NCBI GenBank assembly: GCA_900315935.1
Contig: ONBB01000006.1
Coordinates: forward strand, 1-64,000
Source of the DNA: an uncultured Bacteroidales bacterium
GTDB lineage: Bacteria; Bacteroidota; Bacteroidia; Bacteroidales; P3
DNA: 64,000 nucleotides
Direction of reading: 5' to 3'
Under the pieces are notes generated by a model that saw only the letters and a program-made list of their open reading frames with translations, ran no database searches and had not been told where the DNA came from. The translations under genes were made by a program, and so were the position numbers. Below are positions 22,016 to 30,142 of the stretch, piece by piece; position 1 is the first letter of the stretch; each line of letters opens with the position of its first letter.

Positions 22016-24139
22016 CTAGTCGAAGAAGTGCCAAGTGAGGCTCCAGGTGAGGGCGAAGCTCTGGCCGGGGTGGTGGGGCAGCAGCAGGTAGGCGGGCTGC
22101 CGCTCCCAGAGGGCGTTGAGGTGTCCCGCTTTGACGCTGATGGTGGCGCGTTTGACCTGCAGGTTGACGAATATGTCTCCCCATAGGTATCCGCCGACGG
22201 TTTGTTCGCTTTGTTCCAGGAAGAGGCCGGTGGCGGGGTGGTAGGTCTCGGCGTGGAAACGGGTATGGAACCGCAGGTCGATGCCCACCTGCATGCGCAG
22301 TGCGCGGCGGAAGAGGTGCAGGTCGGCGTATAGCGAGTTTTTGGTGGCCCAGAGGGGCACTTCCAGTTGTTCGGTATCGGAGCTGTATTGGATCAACTGC
22401 TGCATGTCGAGGTGCATGAATCCGAAGTGCATCCCGGTCGTCAGCGAGGCTTGCAGGAGCCAGAAGGGTTGGGTGCCTTGGTGGACGGCCAGGGCGGTGT
22501 CGTACCAGAAGTGGTGGTTCAGGTGTGTGGCGCGGAGGGTGAGGTCGGCGTTGGGCAGCCATCCGCCGGCATCTTCGCGCTGGTATTGCACTTCGTATTT
22601 CCAAAAGTCCTGCGGAGCGAGGGGAGATGTGGCTGTCTGGAGCATACGTAGCTCGGGATGGCTGCGCTGTTTGGTCACACTGATGTTCAGGTGGTTGGAG
22701 GAATTGGTGTCTCTGTCGAGCAGTAGTCTGGCGGTGGCGTGGGCGTGGTAGTCGGATTGGTCAACGGTGGGGAGGAGGGTGCGCAGCGTATTGTCTATTT
22801 CAGCTTCGGCTATGATGTTGTAATTCAGTGTAGATAATTCAATTTTGGCGAAGGGATTGAAGGGCGAGAGTGCCCGTAGGGTGTCGCCGAGGAGGAGGCT
22901 GTGCAGGTAGCGGGGTGTGATGCCGAAGGTAATTTTCAGCGGGAGAAGGCGCTTGTAGTCGGGATAGGCGTCGTTGGTCCAGAAGAGGCGTGCCTCGGTG
23001 AGGCTCCAAAGTGTGGAGTCGCTGCCCGAAGGCATGTAGGAGGCTCGCTTGTGGCGGCCGTAGTTGGCGCTGATTCCCAGTACACCGGGGTTGACCAGGC
23101 GGGGTTGCAGGGGTGTCAGGGTGTCGGTCAGTACGATGGTATCCAGCACCAGGCGCGCCGAGTCGGCGGCGGTGGTGTCGTAGCGTGCCACGAGTGAGTC
23201 GCGTGTGCGATAACCTTCTACCTGGCGCACCAGGTTGTAGGTTACCTTGGCGAAGGCGTCGTGTCGGAGGTGGGTTGAGCCGGCGTTGGAGTAGAGCATG
23301 GGCAGGCCGGCCTGGTTCGACTGGCGACCCGAGGTGAAGTAGCTGTCGTCGCGCAGACCGCCGTTCTCGTCGATGGTGAAGCGTTGGAAGATGAATCCGC
23401 CCACGGCCTGCAGGCGAGAGTCGGCGGAGAAGTAGTTGGTGGTGGCGTCGAGGTAGTGGTTGCGTGCCGCCGAATGGGCAAACACCCCTTCGGGGTTAAT
23501 CAGTTGGTAGTCGAAGGCGAGGTTCCAGCCAGGACGGACGTTCTGCGTATGAGCCACGCGCAGGCGGTAGTCCTTGTTGAGCGAACTGCTGTAGGAGAGC
23601 AGTGAGTAGGGGGTAAGGGTTTGGTATAGAGTCAGTTCCTCCGGGGTTTTGATATATCCCTCGTGCTCATCGGCCTGCAGGGTAGGCGCGAGACCGGTGG
23701 CGAAGAGTGGCTGCAGGTTGAAGTGCGGGTGGCCGATTACGCCGGTCGACAGGCGATAGGTACCGTCCTGTGCGTCGATTGGGTCGTGGTATTGGGCTCC
23801 GGTCGGGTTGAGGGTGGGGTTGAACAGTTCGTTGATTTTCACACCTCTAGGGTCATAGCGGAAGAAGAATACCTTCTGTTGCAGCACTGAGTCGGGTTCG
23901 TCCTTGTCAAATATGAGGCCCTTGGTCGCCGAGGTGTCGGCCGAAGGGAATGCGCTTTGGCTGGTGTCGGTGGCGGTATTGGTGCGGCTGGACCTATTGA
24001 GGGTTGCCTGGCGAGTGGGTCTGGAACCGATCTGGGGTGTAGGTCTGACTTGAGCCTGTGAGAGGAGGGGCAACAGCAACACAACCGCCACCAAAGCCAG
24101 GTGCCGGTAACGGTGTTTGTGCTGCGTTGTTGGAGGCAT
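22016..24139 (-). CDS. Bacteroidales putative outer-membrane porin (Porin_10-like)
   Basis: 707 residues. N-terminal signal region HLALVAVVLLLPLLSQAQ, a low-complexity Thr/Ser/Arg linker to about residue 75, and then the family core: KVFFFRYDPRGVKINELFNPTLNPTGAQ is characteristic, followed by alternating aromatic beta strands to a C-terminal Phe-Asp (LTWSLTWHFFD), as expected for an outer-membrane barrel. These proteins are encoded in most Bacteroidales genomes; the transported substrate is not known. It begins 2 bases after trxB ends and is part of the nine-gene minus operon. Confidence 0.86.
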   Translation of the reverse strand: MPPTTQHKHRYRHLALVAVVLLLPLLSQAQVRPTPQIGSRPTRQATLNRSSRTNTATDTSQSAFPSADTSATKGLIFDKDEPDSVLQQKVFFFRYDPRGVKINELFNPTLNPTGAQYHDPIDAQDGTYRLSTGVIGHPHFNLQPLFATGLAPTLQADEHEGYIKTPEELTLYQTLTPYSLLSYSSSLNKDYRLRVAHTQNVRPGWNLAFDYQLINPEGVFAHSAARNHYLDATTNYFSADSRLQAVGGFIFQRFTIDENGGLRDDSYFTSGRQSNQAGLPMLYSNAGSTHLRHDAFAKVTYNLVRQVEGYRTRDSLVARYDTTAADSARLVLDTIVLTDTLTPLQPRLVNPGVLGISANYGRHKRASYMPSGSDSTLWSLTEARLFWTNDAYPDYKRLLPLKITFGITPRYLHSLLLGDTLRALSPFNPFAKIELSTLNYNIIAEAEIDNTLRTLLPTVDQSDYHAHATARLLLDRDTNSSNHLNISVTKQRSHPELRMLQTATSPLAPQDFWKYEVQYQREDAGGWLPNADLTLRATHLNHHFWYDTALAVHQGTQPFWLLQASLTTGMHFGFMHLDMQQLIQYSSDTEQLEVPLWATKNSLYADLHLFRRALRMQVGIDLRFHTRFHAETYHPATGLFLEQSEQTVGGYLWGDIFVNLQVKRATISVKAGHLNALWERQPAYLLLPHHPGQSFALTWSLTWHFFD

Positions 24140-24141
24140 GT

Positions 24142-25071
24142 TTAGTGTTCTTGCAGGAAGCGTTCCACGTCCATGGCTGCAATGCAGCCTTTGCCGGCAG
24201 CCACGATGGCCTGGCGGTAGCTTGGGTCGCAGACGTCGCCGGCGGCGAAGACTCCCTCCACGCTGGTGGCGGCACTGGGTGCCTGCACACGGATGTAGCC
24301 TTGTTCGTCGAGTTCAACCTGCCTGTTGAGGAAGGCGGTGTTGGGTTGGTGTCCGATGGCTACGAATACGCCGGTAACATTCAGTTCGCGCTTCTCGCCG
24401 GTCTTGGTGTCTTCGAGTTCGACTCCGGTAACCCCATCGAGGTCGGTGCCCAGGATGCGGCTGATGCGGCTGTTCCAGCACATTTGGATCTTGGGATTGG
24501 TGAGCACGCGGTTCTGCATGGCCTTGGAGGCGCGCAGTTCGTCGCGGCGGTGCACCAGGTAGACTTTGGAGCAGAGGGTGGAGAGGTAGTTGGCCTCTTC
24601 GCAGGCGGTGTCGCCTCCGCCCACGACGACGACCTCTTGGTTGCGGTAGAAGTATCCGTCGCAGGTGGCGCATGCCGACACGCCGGCACCATAGAACTGT
24701 TTTTCGCTATCCAGTCCAATCCATTTGGCGCTGGCGCCGGTAGCGATGATGACGGTATCGGCTTCGATTCCCAGACCATGGTCATCCTTGGCGCGGAAGG
24801 GACGTGTAATGAGGTCGATTTCCTTGATGTAGCCTTTGCGGACCGTGCAGCCGAAGCGTTCGGCCTGCTTCTTGAGGTCTTCCATCATGGCGGAGCCGCT
24901 GATGCCTTCGGGATAGCCGGGGAAGTTTTCGATTTCGGTGGTGATGGTGAGCTGTCCGCCAGGCTGTTCGCCCTCGTAGAGGATGGGGTTGAGATCGGCG
25001 CGACCGGTGTAGATGCCGGCGGTGTAGCCCGCAGGGCCGGAACCAATGATGAGGCAACGTGTCTTTTCCAT
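24142..25071 (-). CDS. trxB: Thioredoxin-disulfide reductase
   Basis: 309 residues. FAD motif IGSGPAGYTAGIY at the N-terminus, redox pair Cys134/Cys137 in ACATCDG, NADPH motif VVVGGGDTACEEA, and the C-terminal FAD motif GVFAAGDVCDPSYRQAIVAAGKGC. The enzyme reduces thioredoxin with NADPH in the cytoplasm and supplies electrons for ribonucleotide reductase and peroxide defence. It is 12 bases downstream of the flippase-like gene and 2 bases upstream of the porin, in the same operon. Confidence 0.96.
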   Translation of the reverse strand: MEKTRCLIIGSGPAGYTAGIYTGRADLNPILYEGEQPGGQLTITTEIENFPGYPEGISGSAMMEDLKKQAERFGCTVRKGYIKEIDLITRPFRAKDDHGLGIEADTVIIATGASAKWIGLDSEKQFYGAGVSACATCDGYFYRNQEVVVVGGGDTACEEANYLSTLCSKVYLVHRRDELRASKAMQNRVLTNPKIQMCWNSRISRILGTDLDGVTGVELEDTKTGEKRELNVTGVFVAIGHQPNTAFLNRQVELDEQGYIRVQAPSAATSVEGVFAAGDVCDPSYRQAIVAAGKGCIAAMDVERFLQEH

Positions 25072-25083
25072 AATGTATGTGTT

Positions 25084-26106
25084 TTATTTTTGTTTGCGTT
25101 TTTTGAGGCTGAAGTAGACGAGGTAGGCGGCACCCACGGCGATGACGACCACCTGCTGCGAGCCCCAGAGGAGCCATCCGCAGGCGGTTCCGACCTCGTA
25201 GCTGATGCCATAGATGTCGAGCGCCATCTGCACGAGCACGGGGTAGACGCCGATGCCGCCCTGCGAGAAGGTCATGCCGACCGACCCGAAGAGGTAGACC
25301 ACGAAGGCGGCGCGCAGGCCCAGCCACGACGTCTCGCCAAAAGCATGGAAGATGATGAGGCCGCCGAGGATGTAGAGGGTGTAGATGACGGCACTGTAGA
25401 TGAGGAAGAGGGTGGTGTTGCGGCGACCCATGTGGAAGATGCTCTTCACTCCGTCGACCATGCCGCGTACCATATCATCGGCCTTCTTCACGATGCCGAT
25501 GTGCAATAACCGTTTCCACAGGAGTTTATAGGCCAGCCAGGCCAACACAAGCAGCACCACACCCGCAATGGCGAGCATGGTCATGTTGGGCAGGGCGTCG
25601 AACTTGGCGGAGAGGCTGTCGTAGAGCCAGTCCTTGGCTTTGCCGAACATCACCACCGTGCCCAGCAGCACTATGAGGCCGAAGGCGAGGGTGTCGATGA
25701 GGCGTTCTGTAACCACCGTGCCGAGCGATTTTTCCATTGGGATGCGCTCGCTGGTGCGGAGGGTGGCGCATCGCATCACCTCGCCGGCGCGGGGGAAGGC
25801 CAGGTTGCCCAGGTAGGCCACGATGACCGACCCGAAGGTGTGGTTGAGCGAGGGGTTGAGTCCCAGCGGGCGGAAGAGGAGCCGCCAGCGGAGGGCGCGC
25901 ATGAAGTGGCTCAGCAGGCAGCAGACCATGGCCAAGGCCACCCACATGTAGTTGGCATCTCGGAACGACTGCCAGATGGCGGCCTTCTGGTTGGCATCCA
26001 GTTTGAGCAGGAACCAGTAGATGAAGAAGGCTCCGATGCCGAGGAAGACAACCATTTTCAGAATGTCTTTCCACGAGAACCGTCTGGATGTTTCCGATGG
26101 GGTCAC
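25084..26106 (-). CDS. Flippase-like integral membrane protein (UPF0104/LPG-synthase TM region family)
   Basis: 340 residues with about seven to eight hydrophobic helices (residues 16-33, 51-69, 86-110, 125-150, 170-195, 230-255, 270-290, 305-335). The diagnostic part is WRLLFRPLG, then [19 protein letters not shown], typical of the MprF-like lipid flippase/glycosyltransferase 2-associated family. A role in moving or modifying a lipid at the inner membrane is likely, but no substrate can be named. Its start overlaps the panD stop by 4 bases. Confidence 0.85.
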   Translation of the reverse strand: MTPSETSRRFSWKDILKMVVFLGIGAFFIYWFLLKLDANQKAAIWQSFRDANYMWVALAMVCCLLSHFMRALRWRLLFRPLGLNPSLNHTFGSVIVAYLGNLAFPRAGEVMRCATLRTSERIPMEKSLGTVVTERLIDTLAFGLIVLLGTVVMFGKAKDWLYDSLSAKFDALPNMTMLAIAGVVLLVLAWLAYKLLWKRLLHIGIVKKADDMVRGMVDGVKSIFHMGRRNTTLFLIYSAVIYTLYILGGLIIFHAFGETSWLGLRAAFVVYLFGSVGMTFSQGGIGVYPVLVQMALDIYGISYEVGTACGWLLWGSQQVVVIAVGAAYLVYFSLKKRKQK

Positions 26107-26444
26107 AGTCGGTTGTTGTTAGGGAATATGACGGTGGGGTGCCACTCGCGGGCCTCCTCGGGGGTCATGTGGGCGTAGGCGGCGATGATGACGAGGCTGC
26201 CGGTGGGCGCTTTGTGGGCGGCGGCGCCGTTGAGGCAGATGACGCCCGAGCCGCGCTCGCCGCGGATGGCATAGGTGGCAAAGCGCTCGCCGTTGGAGAT
26301 GTTGTATATTTCCACCTTCTCGTTCTCTATGATGCCCGCGGCATCGAGGAGGTCCTCGTCGATGGTAATCGAGCCTATGTAGTGGAGGTTGGACTCGGTA
26401 ACGGTAACGCGGTGGATTTTCGATTTCAGTACTTCGATAAGCAT
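26103..26444 (-). CDS. panD: Aspartate 1-alpha-decarboxylase proenzyme
   Basis: 113 residues, usual length. It is a pyruvoyl enzyme: the self-cleavage site Gly24-Ser25 in HYIGSITID, with YEKV-like [19 protein letters not shown] and [23 protein letters not shown] following. It makes beta-alanine from aspartate for pantothenate and coenzyme A. The start is fixed by [12 protein letters not shown], conserved in the family. It overlaps the flippase-like gene by 4 bases. Confidence 0.96.
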   Translation of the reverse strand: MLIEVLKSKIHRVTVTESNLHYIGSITIDEDLLDAAGIIENEKVEIYNISNGERFATYAIRGERGSGVICLNGAAAHKAPTGSLVIIAAYAHMTPEEAREWHPTVIFPNNNRL

Positions 26445-26456
26445 GTTTGCGTTGTG

Positions 26457-26915
26457 TTAAAAAAGTATCCAGTAAAGCAGTGCGCACACCAGCAGGGCGT
26501 AGAGCATGATGCGGCCGGCGGGCACGGGCTTGAGGTAGTCTTTGTCGGCGATGTCGAAGCGGCGCTTGATGCTTTTGCCACGCTGCTTGAACTGCTGTAT
26601 GTGCTCGCCGGTGCCTTCGCTTTCGGTGGTGGCGAAGCGGGGCTGGTAGTTGAACTGCGGCATCTCCCGCTTGCGGAACATGTCTTTCCAGGTGAGGCCG
26701 CCTTGGCTGTGGCGCTCGCGGCGGTCGATTTCGCGTATGCGGCGCTGGAAGTATTCGAGGTCCTCGCCGCCTTCGGTCGCGTTCTGGCGGGCCTCTTCGG
26801 CGGCGCGCTCGTCGGCATACTTCTGCTTGAGGGCTTCCCAGCGCTCCTTCTCGGGGTCGTAGAAGCGGGGCTGGTAGCGGAACTGGCGCGGCTTGGGGGT
26901 GTGGAACATCGGCAT
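26457..26915 (-). CDS. Bacteroidota-specific small protein with C-terminal membrane anchor
   Basis: 152 residues; the long open frame continues upstream, but the start at 26915 (MPMFHTPKPRQF) lies 2 bases after the stop of the folate gene and the upstream part is a shadow of it. Two copies of a short motif, PRQFRYQPRFYDPEKERW near the N-terminus and MPQFNYQPRFAT near residue 85, flank a charged helical segment; the C-terminus is one hydrophobic helix (IMLYALLVCALLYWILF). Proteins of this plan occur widely in Bacteroidales without known function. Inner-membrane anchored with the charged part in the cytoplasm is the simplest reading. Confidence 0.8.
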   Translation of the reverse strand: MPMFHTPKPRQFRYQPRFYDPEKERWEALKQKYADERAAEEARQNATEGGEDLEYFQRRIREIDRRERHSQGGLTWKDMFRKREMPQFNYQPRFATTESEGTGEHIQQFKQRGKSIKRRFDIADKDYLKPVPAGRIMLYALLVCALLYWILF

Positions 26916-26917
26916 GG

Positions 26918-27451
26918 CTATTCGCTGATTACAAGGTTCATACGTATGTCGTGGGGTTCCACCGGAATATGGTCGAGCATTTGGAAGTCGAAGGCCAGGC
27001 CGACTTTGACGGCAGTGGGGGTGGTCTTGAGGAGGCGGTCGTAGAATCCGCGGCCACGGCCCATGCGGTTGCCCTGGCGGTCGAAGGCGACGCCGGGCAC
27101 AATGATGAGGTCGATGTGGTCGAGGTCGGTGTACTCCTCGCCGGTAGGCTCGCCGATGCCGAACTGTTCGCCGGCCATCATGCACTGGGGGCCGGTGTAT
27201 TGCCGCAGGCGCAGGTCGTCGCCGTCGACGCAGGGCAGCAGCAGTGTTTTCTCCTTGTGCCAGCGTTCCACGAAGGCATGGGTCTGCACCTCGTCGGCCA
27301 TCGACCAGTAGAGGAGCACCACCCGGGCTTGTTGGAACTCGGGCAGTGCTTCGACTTGGTGCATGATGGCCTCGCTCCGGCGGAGTTTCTCCTCGGGGCT
27401 GACGGCGGCCTTGAGGGCGCGGATGTGCTTTCTGACCTCGGCTTTGTCCAT
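26918..27451 (-). CDS. 5-formyltetrahydrofolate cyclo-ligase family protein
   Basis: 177 residues. The N-terminal Lys/Arg helix (MDKAEVRKHIRALK), VLLYWSMADEVQT, and the nucleotide-binding PGVAFDRQGNRMGRGRGFYDRLL are the signatures of the family, which converts 5-formyl-THF to 5,10-methenyl-THF with ATP and prevents folate trapping. Second gene of the nine-gene operon, 5 bases after the DUF3127 gene. Confidence 0.94.
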   Translation of the reverse strand: MDKAEVRKHIRALKAAVSPEEKLRRSEAIMHQVEALPEFQQARVVLLYWSMADEVQTHAFVERWHKEKTLLLPCVDGDDLRLRQYTGPQCMMAGEQFGIGEPTGEEYTDLDHIDLIIVPGVAFDRQGNRMGRGRGFYDRLLKTTPTAVKVGLAFDFQMLDHIPVEPHDIRMNLVISE

Positions 27452-27456
27452 GGGTG

Positions 27457-27900
27457 TTAGAAGGGGAGGTCGTCCTCGCCGTTGGATTCCACGGTGGGGG
27501 CAGCGGCGAACTGGGGTGCCGGAGCGGCGGGCTGGGCAGGGGCTGCAGCGGGAGCGGCGGCGACGGTCGCCGGAGCGGCCGGGGCGCCGGCCCAGGCGTA
27601 GCCGGTGGCGGCAGGAGGCATCTGGCCGGGCACAAAGGGCTGGATGCGCGAGGCGCGCAGGTCGGTGTACCAGCGCTCGTTGAATTCGCGGCTTTCGGCA
27701 TTGAAGGTTACCTGCACGGGGGAGCCCATGGGGATATTCTTGGCCATGGCCACGCGCTCTTCGCCGAAGGTGATGAAGGCTACCTTGCGGGGGTACTCGC
27801 CGTCGGTCTCGATGACAAAGCCGCCCTTAACCCAGTGGCCACGCTGCGATTCGCCCTCAACGTCGGGCAGAAGCTGAATTAATCGTCCTGTAATTTCCAT
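27457..27900 (-). CDS. DUF3127 protein (OB-fold-like)
   Basis: 147 residues. The first about 90 (MEITGRLIQLLPDVEGES to ADLRASRIQPF) match the DUF3127 family of Bacteroidota, which resembles single-stranded nucleic-acid-binding OB folds. The remainder is an Ala/Pro-rich linker ending in an acidic tip, NGEDDLPF. That tail is strikingly like the SSB C-terminal tip (DDDIPF), which recruits DNA-repair proteins. A role in binding single-stranded nucleic acid is an inference. First gene of the operon, with a perfect promoter upstream. Confidence 0.88.
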   Translation of the reverse strand: MEITGRLIQLLPDVEGESQRGHWVKGGFVIETDGEYPRKVAFITFGEERVAMAKNIPMGSPVQVTFNAESREFNERWYTDLRASRIQPFVPGQMPPAATGYAWAGAPAAPATVAAAPAAAPAQPAAPAPQFAAAPTVESNGEDDLPF

Positions 27901-27965
27901 TGTTTCTATCTGTTTTTGTTAGTTATCAATCTATTAAATGCGCACACGCGCGTATGTTTATTGTA

Positions 27966-27996
27966 CAAAGATAGGAATATTTTTCCGTTTGGCAAA
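27966..27996 (-). promoter_or_regulatory. Promoter of the DUF3127-to-SBP operon
   Basis: Minus strand: TTTG (27996-27993), 19 bases, TATCTTTG (27973-27966), an exact consensus. The start codon lies about 66 bases downstream. It is the only clear promoter for the nine closely spaced genes down to 18849. Confidence 0.88.
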
Positions 27997-28026
27997 ATAT
28001 TTTTTTCAACACCCACTGCCGGGGTT

Positions 28027-28093
28027 CGGTAGGGGAATGGTAGGGGAACGGTAGGGGAATACAAAGGCATTGGAAGGATATGGAAGCTTATGG
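28027..28093 (-). repeat. C-rich 3'-end repeat, copy 2
   Basis: The same element as at 18721 with its C-rich strand on minus, about 85 bases after the stop of the minus-strand membrane protein gene at 28179. Three GGTAGGGGAA-type 11-base units on plus, then ACAAAGGCATTGGAAGGATA and TGGAAGCTTATGG. Confidence 0.9.
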
Positions 28094-28178
28094 AGCGTTG
28101 GATGTGTCGAAAAAGAGAGGTATGGATGCAAGTTTCTTATTTCCAACAAGGTACGGAAACAAACCTTCGTAGGATTGC

Positions 28179-28556
28179 CTATTGTTCCCGGTTGCGTTTC
28201 TCGCGGCGTATGTGGAGCACCAGGGCAGTGGTCTCGAAGACGAGGTAGACGGGGAAGATGCAGGCGAAGGCCAGCGTGAAGGTGCGCGCCTGCTCGGGAA
28301 GGGAGAGGAGGCAGACGACCAGGAGCAGCGTGTGGAGGAAGAGCGAGGCGACGGTTACGGCGAGGAATATCTGCACGAAGCGGCGGGCGTCCTTCAGCAT
28401 GCTGCGGGTTACTATCCAGTGTTGCAGCGCGGTAACGATGCAGAAATAGCCCGCCAGCAGCAGGGTGGCGCCGACGGGCAGCGAGGGCAGCAGCAACAGG
28501 GTTGCCACCGCCACCGCTGCCGTCAGGGCGACGAGGGACAGGAGGTAGCGGCGCAT
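28179..28556 (-). CDS. Small four-helix membrane protein in the pyrBI operon
   Basis: 125 residues from the ATG at 28556 (MRRYLLSLVALTAAVAVATL), which overlaps the pyrI stop by one base (TGATG). Four hydrophobic helices are visible (about 5-25, 27-45, 60-85, 90-115), with a basic C-terminus (RREKRNREQ). I do not recognise the family with certainty; size and plan recall the ATP synthase I / UncI-like or DUF-type membrane proteins, but no motif settles it. Longer reading frames upstream are shadows of pyrI. Confidence 0.75.
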   Translation of the reverse strand: MRRYLLSLVALTAAVAVATLLLLPSLPVGATLLLAGYFCIVTALQHWIVTRSMLKDARRFVQIFLAVTVASLFLHTLLLVVCLLSLPEQARTFTLAFACIFPVYLVFETTALVLHIRREKRNREQ

Positions 28557-29017
28557 CACTCGGCGAATTTCATGGTCTCTTTGGTGGTGAACTTTTCGCA
28601 GTAGTGGCAGCGCAGCTTGATGTTTTCCTTGTCGACCACCTCGAACCGCGTGGGCACCACCTCGGCGTTGGTGATGCATTTGGGGTTGGCGCAGCGGACG
28701 ATGTTTTCGACGTGGTCGGGGATTTCGGCGGTGAACTTGGAGGCCACCTTGTAGTCCTCGATGTCGATGATGGAGGCGAAGGGAGCCACGAGGGCTATTT
28801 TGCTGATTTCCTCCTTGGTGAAGTGCTTGTTCTTGATTTTCACGATGCCTTTGCGACCCAGCTTGCCGCTGGCGAGGTGGTTGCCGATGAGAACCTCGTC
28901 CTGGTAGTTTTCAAGGCCGAGGATGCGGATGACCTGGTATACGCTTTCGGTGGGCAGGTGGTCTATGACGGTGCCGTTCTCGATGGCCGAGACGACCATT
29001 TCTTTCTTGGTTTCCAT
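28556..29017 (-). CDS. pyrI: Aspartate carbamoyltransferase regulatory subunit
   Basis: 153 residues from METKKEMVVSAIENGTVIDHL; the frame continues upstream only through repeat-encoded sequence, so the ATG at 29017 is the start. The nucleotide-binding domain shows NGTVIDHLP and GRKGIVKIKN, and the C-terminal zinc domain has four cysteines (CANPKC and CHYC). PyrI binds CTP/ATP and gives the catalytic PyrB trimers allosteric control in pyrimidine synthesis. Partner pyrB lies just upstream, separated by an octamer repeat array. Confidence 0.95.
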   Translation of the reverse strand: METKKEMVVSAIENGTVIDHLPTESVYQVIRILGLENYQDEVLIGNHLASGKLGRKGIVKIKNKHFTKEEISKIALVAPFASIIDIEDYKVASKFTAEIPDHVENIVRCANPKCITNAEVVPTRFEVVDKENIKLRCHYCEKFTTKETMKFAE

Positions 29018-29021
29018 ATTG

Positions 29022-29118
29022 TGATTGTTGATGTGTTGATATGATGATAGGTTGATATGTTGAGGCGTTGATGGGTTGAACTGTTTTATCAACATATCAA
29101 CCTATCAACGTATCAACG
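29022..29118. repeat. Octamer repeats with inverted complement between pyrB and pyrI
   Basis: GTTGATRT-type units (29022-29080) are followed by the complementary ATCAACAT/ATCAACCT/ATCAACGT units (29087-29118), which run up to the pyrB stop codon. The two arms can fold into a long hairpin in the pyrB-pyrI mRNA. Confidence 0.88.
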
Positions 29119-30036
29119 TTATTTTGCTCCGAGGATGGCGGCCATGAGGGCCTGGCGGACGTAGACGCCGTTCTGGGCCTGCTGGAAGTAGTAGGCGTAG
29201 GGCGTGGTGTCGACGTCGGTGGTGATTTCGTTCACGCGGGGCAGCGGGTGCAGGATGCGCATGTTGGGCTTGCAGCCTTCGAGCATCGAGGCGGTGAGGA
29301 TGCAGCTGTCCTTGACGCGCTCGTACTCCATCGGGTCGGGGAAGCGCTCGCGCTGCACGCGGGTCATGTAGATGATGTCGGCTGTGGGGATGACGTCGCG
29401 CAGGTCGGTGTACTGGTAGTACTTCAGGCCGGCATTCTTGATGCTCATCTTGACCGACGAGGGGAGTTTGAGCTCGGTGGGCGAGACGAGGTGGAAGGTG
29501 GCGTTGAAGTTGCACATGGCCTGAGTGAGGCTGTGCACGGTACGGCCGTACTTGAGGTCGCCGACCAGGGCGATGTTGAGGTTTTCAAGCGTGCCCTGCG
29601 TCTTGCGGATGCTGTAGAGGTCGAGCATGCACTGGGTGGGGTGCTGGTTGGCGCCGTCGCCGGCGTTGATGAGGGGCACCGACGAGACCTCGGAGGCGTA
29701 GCGCGCCGAGCCCTCTTTGGGGTTGCGCATGACGATGAGATCGCTGTAGGAGGCCACCATGACGATGGTGTCGTGCAGCGTCTCGCCTTTCTGGACGCTG
29801 GTGCCGCCCGGGTCGGAGAAGCCGATGATGCGGGCGCCAAGCTGGTTGGCGGCGCTCTCGAAGCTGAGGCGCGTGCGTGTGGAAGGCTCGAAGAAGAGTG
29901 TGGCCACCACTTTGTCGCTCAGGATTTTCTGTTTCGGATTCTGCTCGAATCCTTCGGCAATGTCCAGCACCTCGATGTACTCCTGCTTGGAGAAGTCGGT
30001 GATGGAGATGAGGTTGCGTCCTTTAAGTGTGCTCAT
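29119..30036 (-). CDS. pyrB: Aspartate carbamoyltransferase catalytic subunit
   Basis: 305 residues with the carbamoyl phosphate loop FFEPSTRTRLSFESA, GDGANQHPTQ, and HPLPRVNEI near the C-terminus. It condenses carbamoyl phosphate and aspartate in de novo pyrimidine synthesis. pyrI follows on the same strand, separated by a hairpin-forming octamer array, and another octamer array precedes the gene; both might influence expression. Confidence 0.97.
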   Translation of the reverse strand: MSTLKGRNLISITDFSKQEYIEVLDIAEGFEQNPKQKILSDKVVATLFFEPSTRTRLSFESAANQLGARIIGFSDPGGTSVQKGETLHDTIVMVASYSDLIVMRNPKEGSARYASEVSSVPLINAGDGANQHPTQCMLDLYSIRKTQGTLENLNIALVGDLKYGRTVHSLTQAMCNFNATFHLVSPTELKLPSSVKMSIKNAGLKYYQYTDLRDVIPTADIIYMTRVQRERFPDPMEYERVKDSCILTASMLEGCKPNMRILHPLPRVNEITTDVDTTPYAYYFQQAQNGVYVRQALMAAILGAK

Positions 30037-30048
30037 AATATTATTGTT

Positions 30049-30142
30049 TATATGTTGATACGTTGATATGTTGATACGTTGATATGTTGATACGTTGATT
30101 TGTTGATACGTTGATTTGTTGATACGTTGATATGTTGATACG
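30049..30142. repeat. Regular octamer array upstream of pyrB
   Basis: About twelve consecutive 8-base units, alternating TATGTTGA and TACGTTGA with two TTTGTTGA variants. It runs from the pyrB leader to the stop codon of the TPR gene with no spacer. Confidence 0.93.

Noticed and set aside
29018..29095. N-terminal extension of pyrI
   Set aside because: Encoded by the octamer array; PyrI proteins start at METKKEM-like sequence and the ATG at 29017 fits.
30049..30142. Regular repeat array that could be mistaken for a CRISPR
   Set aside because: Unit is 8 bases with no spacers, and no cas genes are near.
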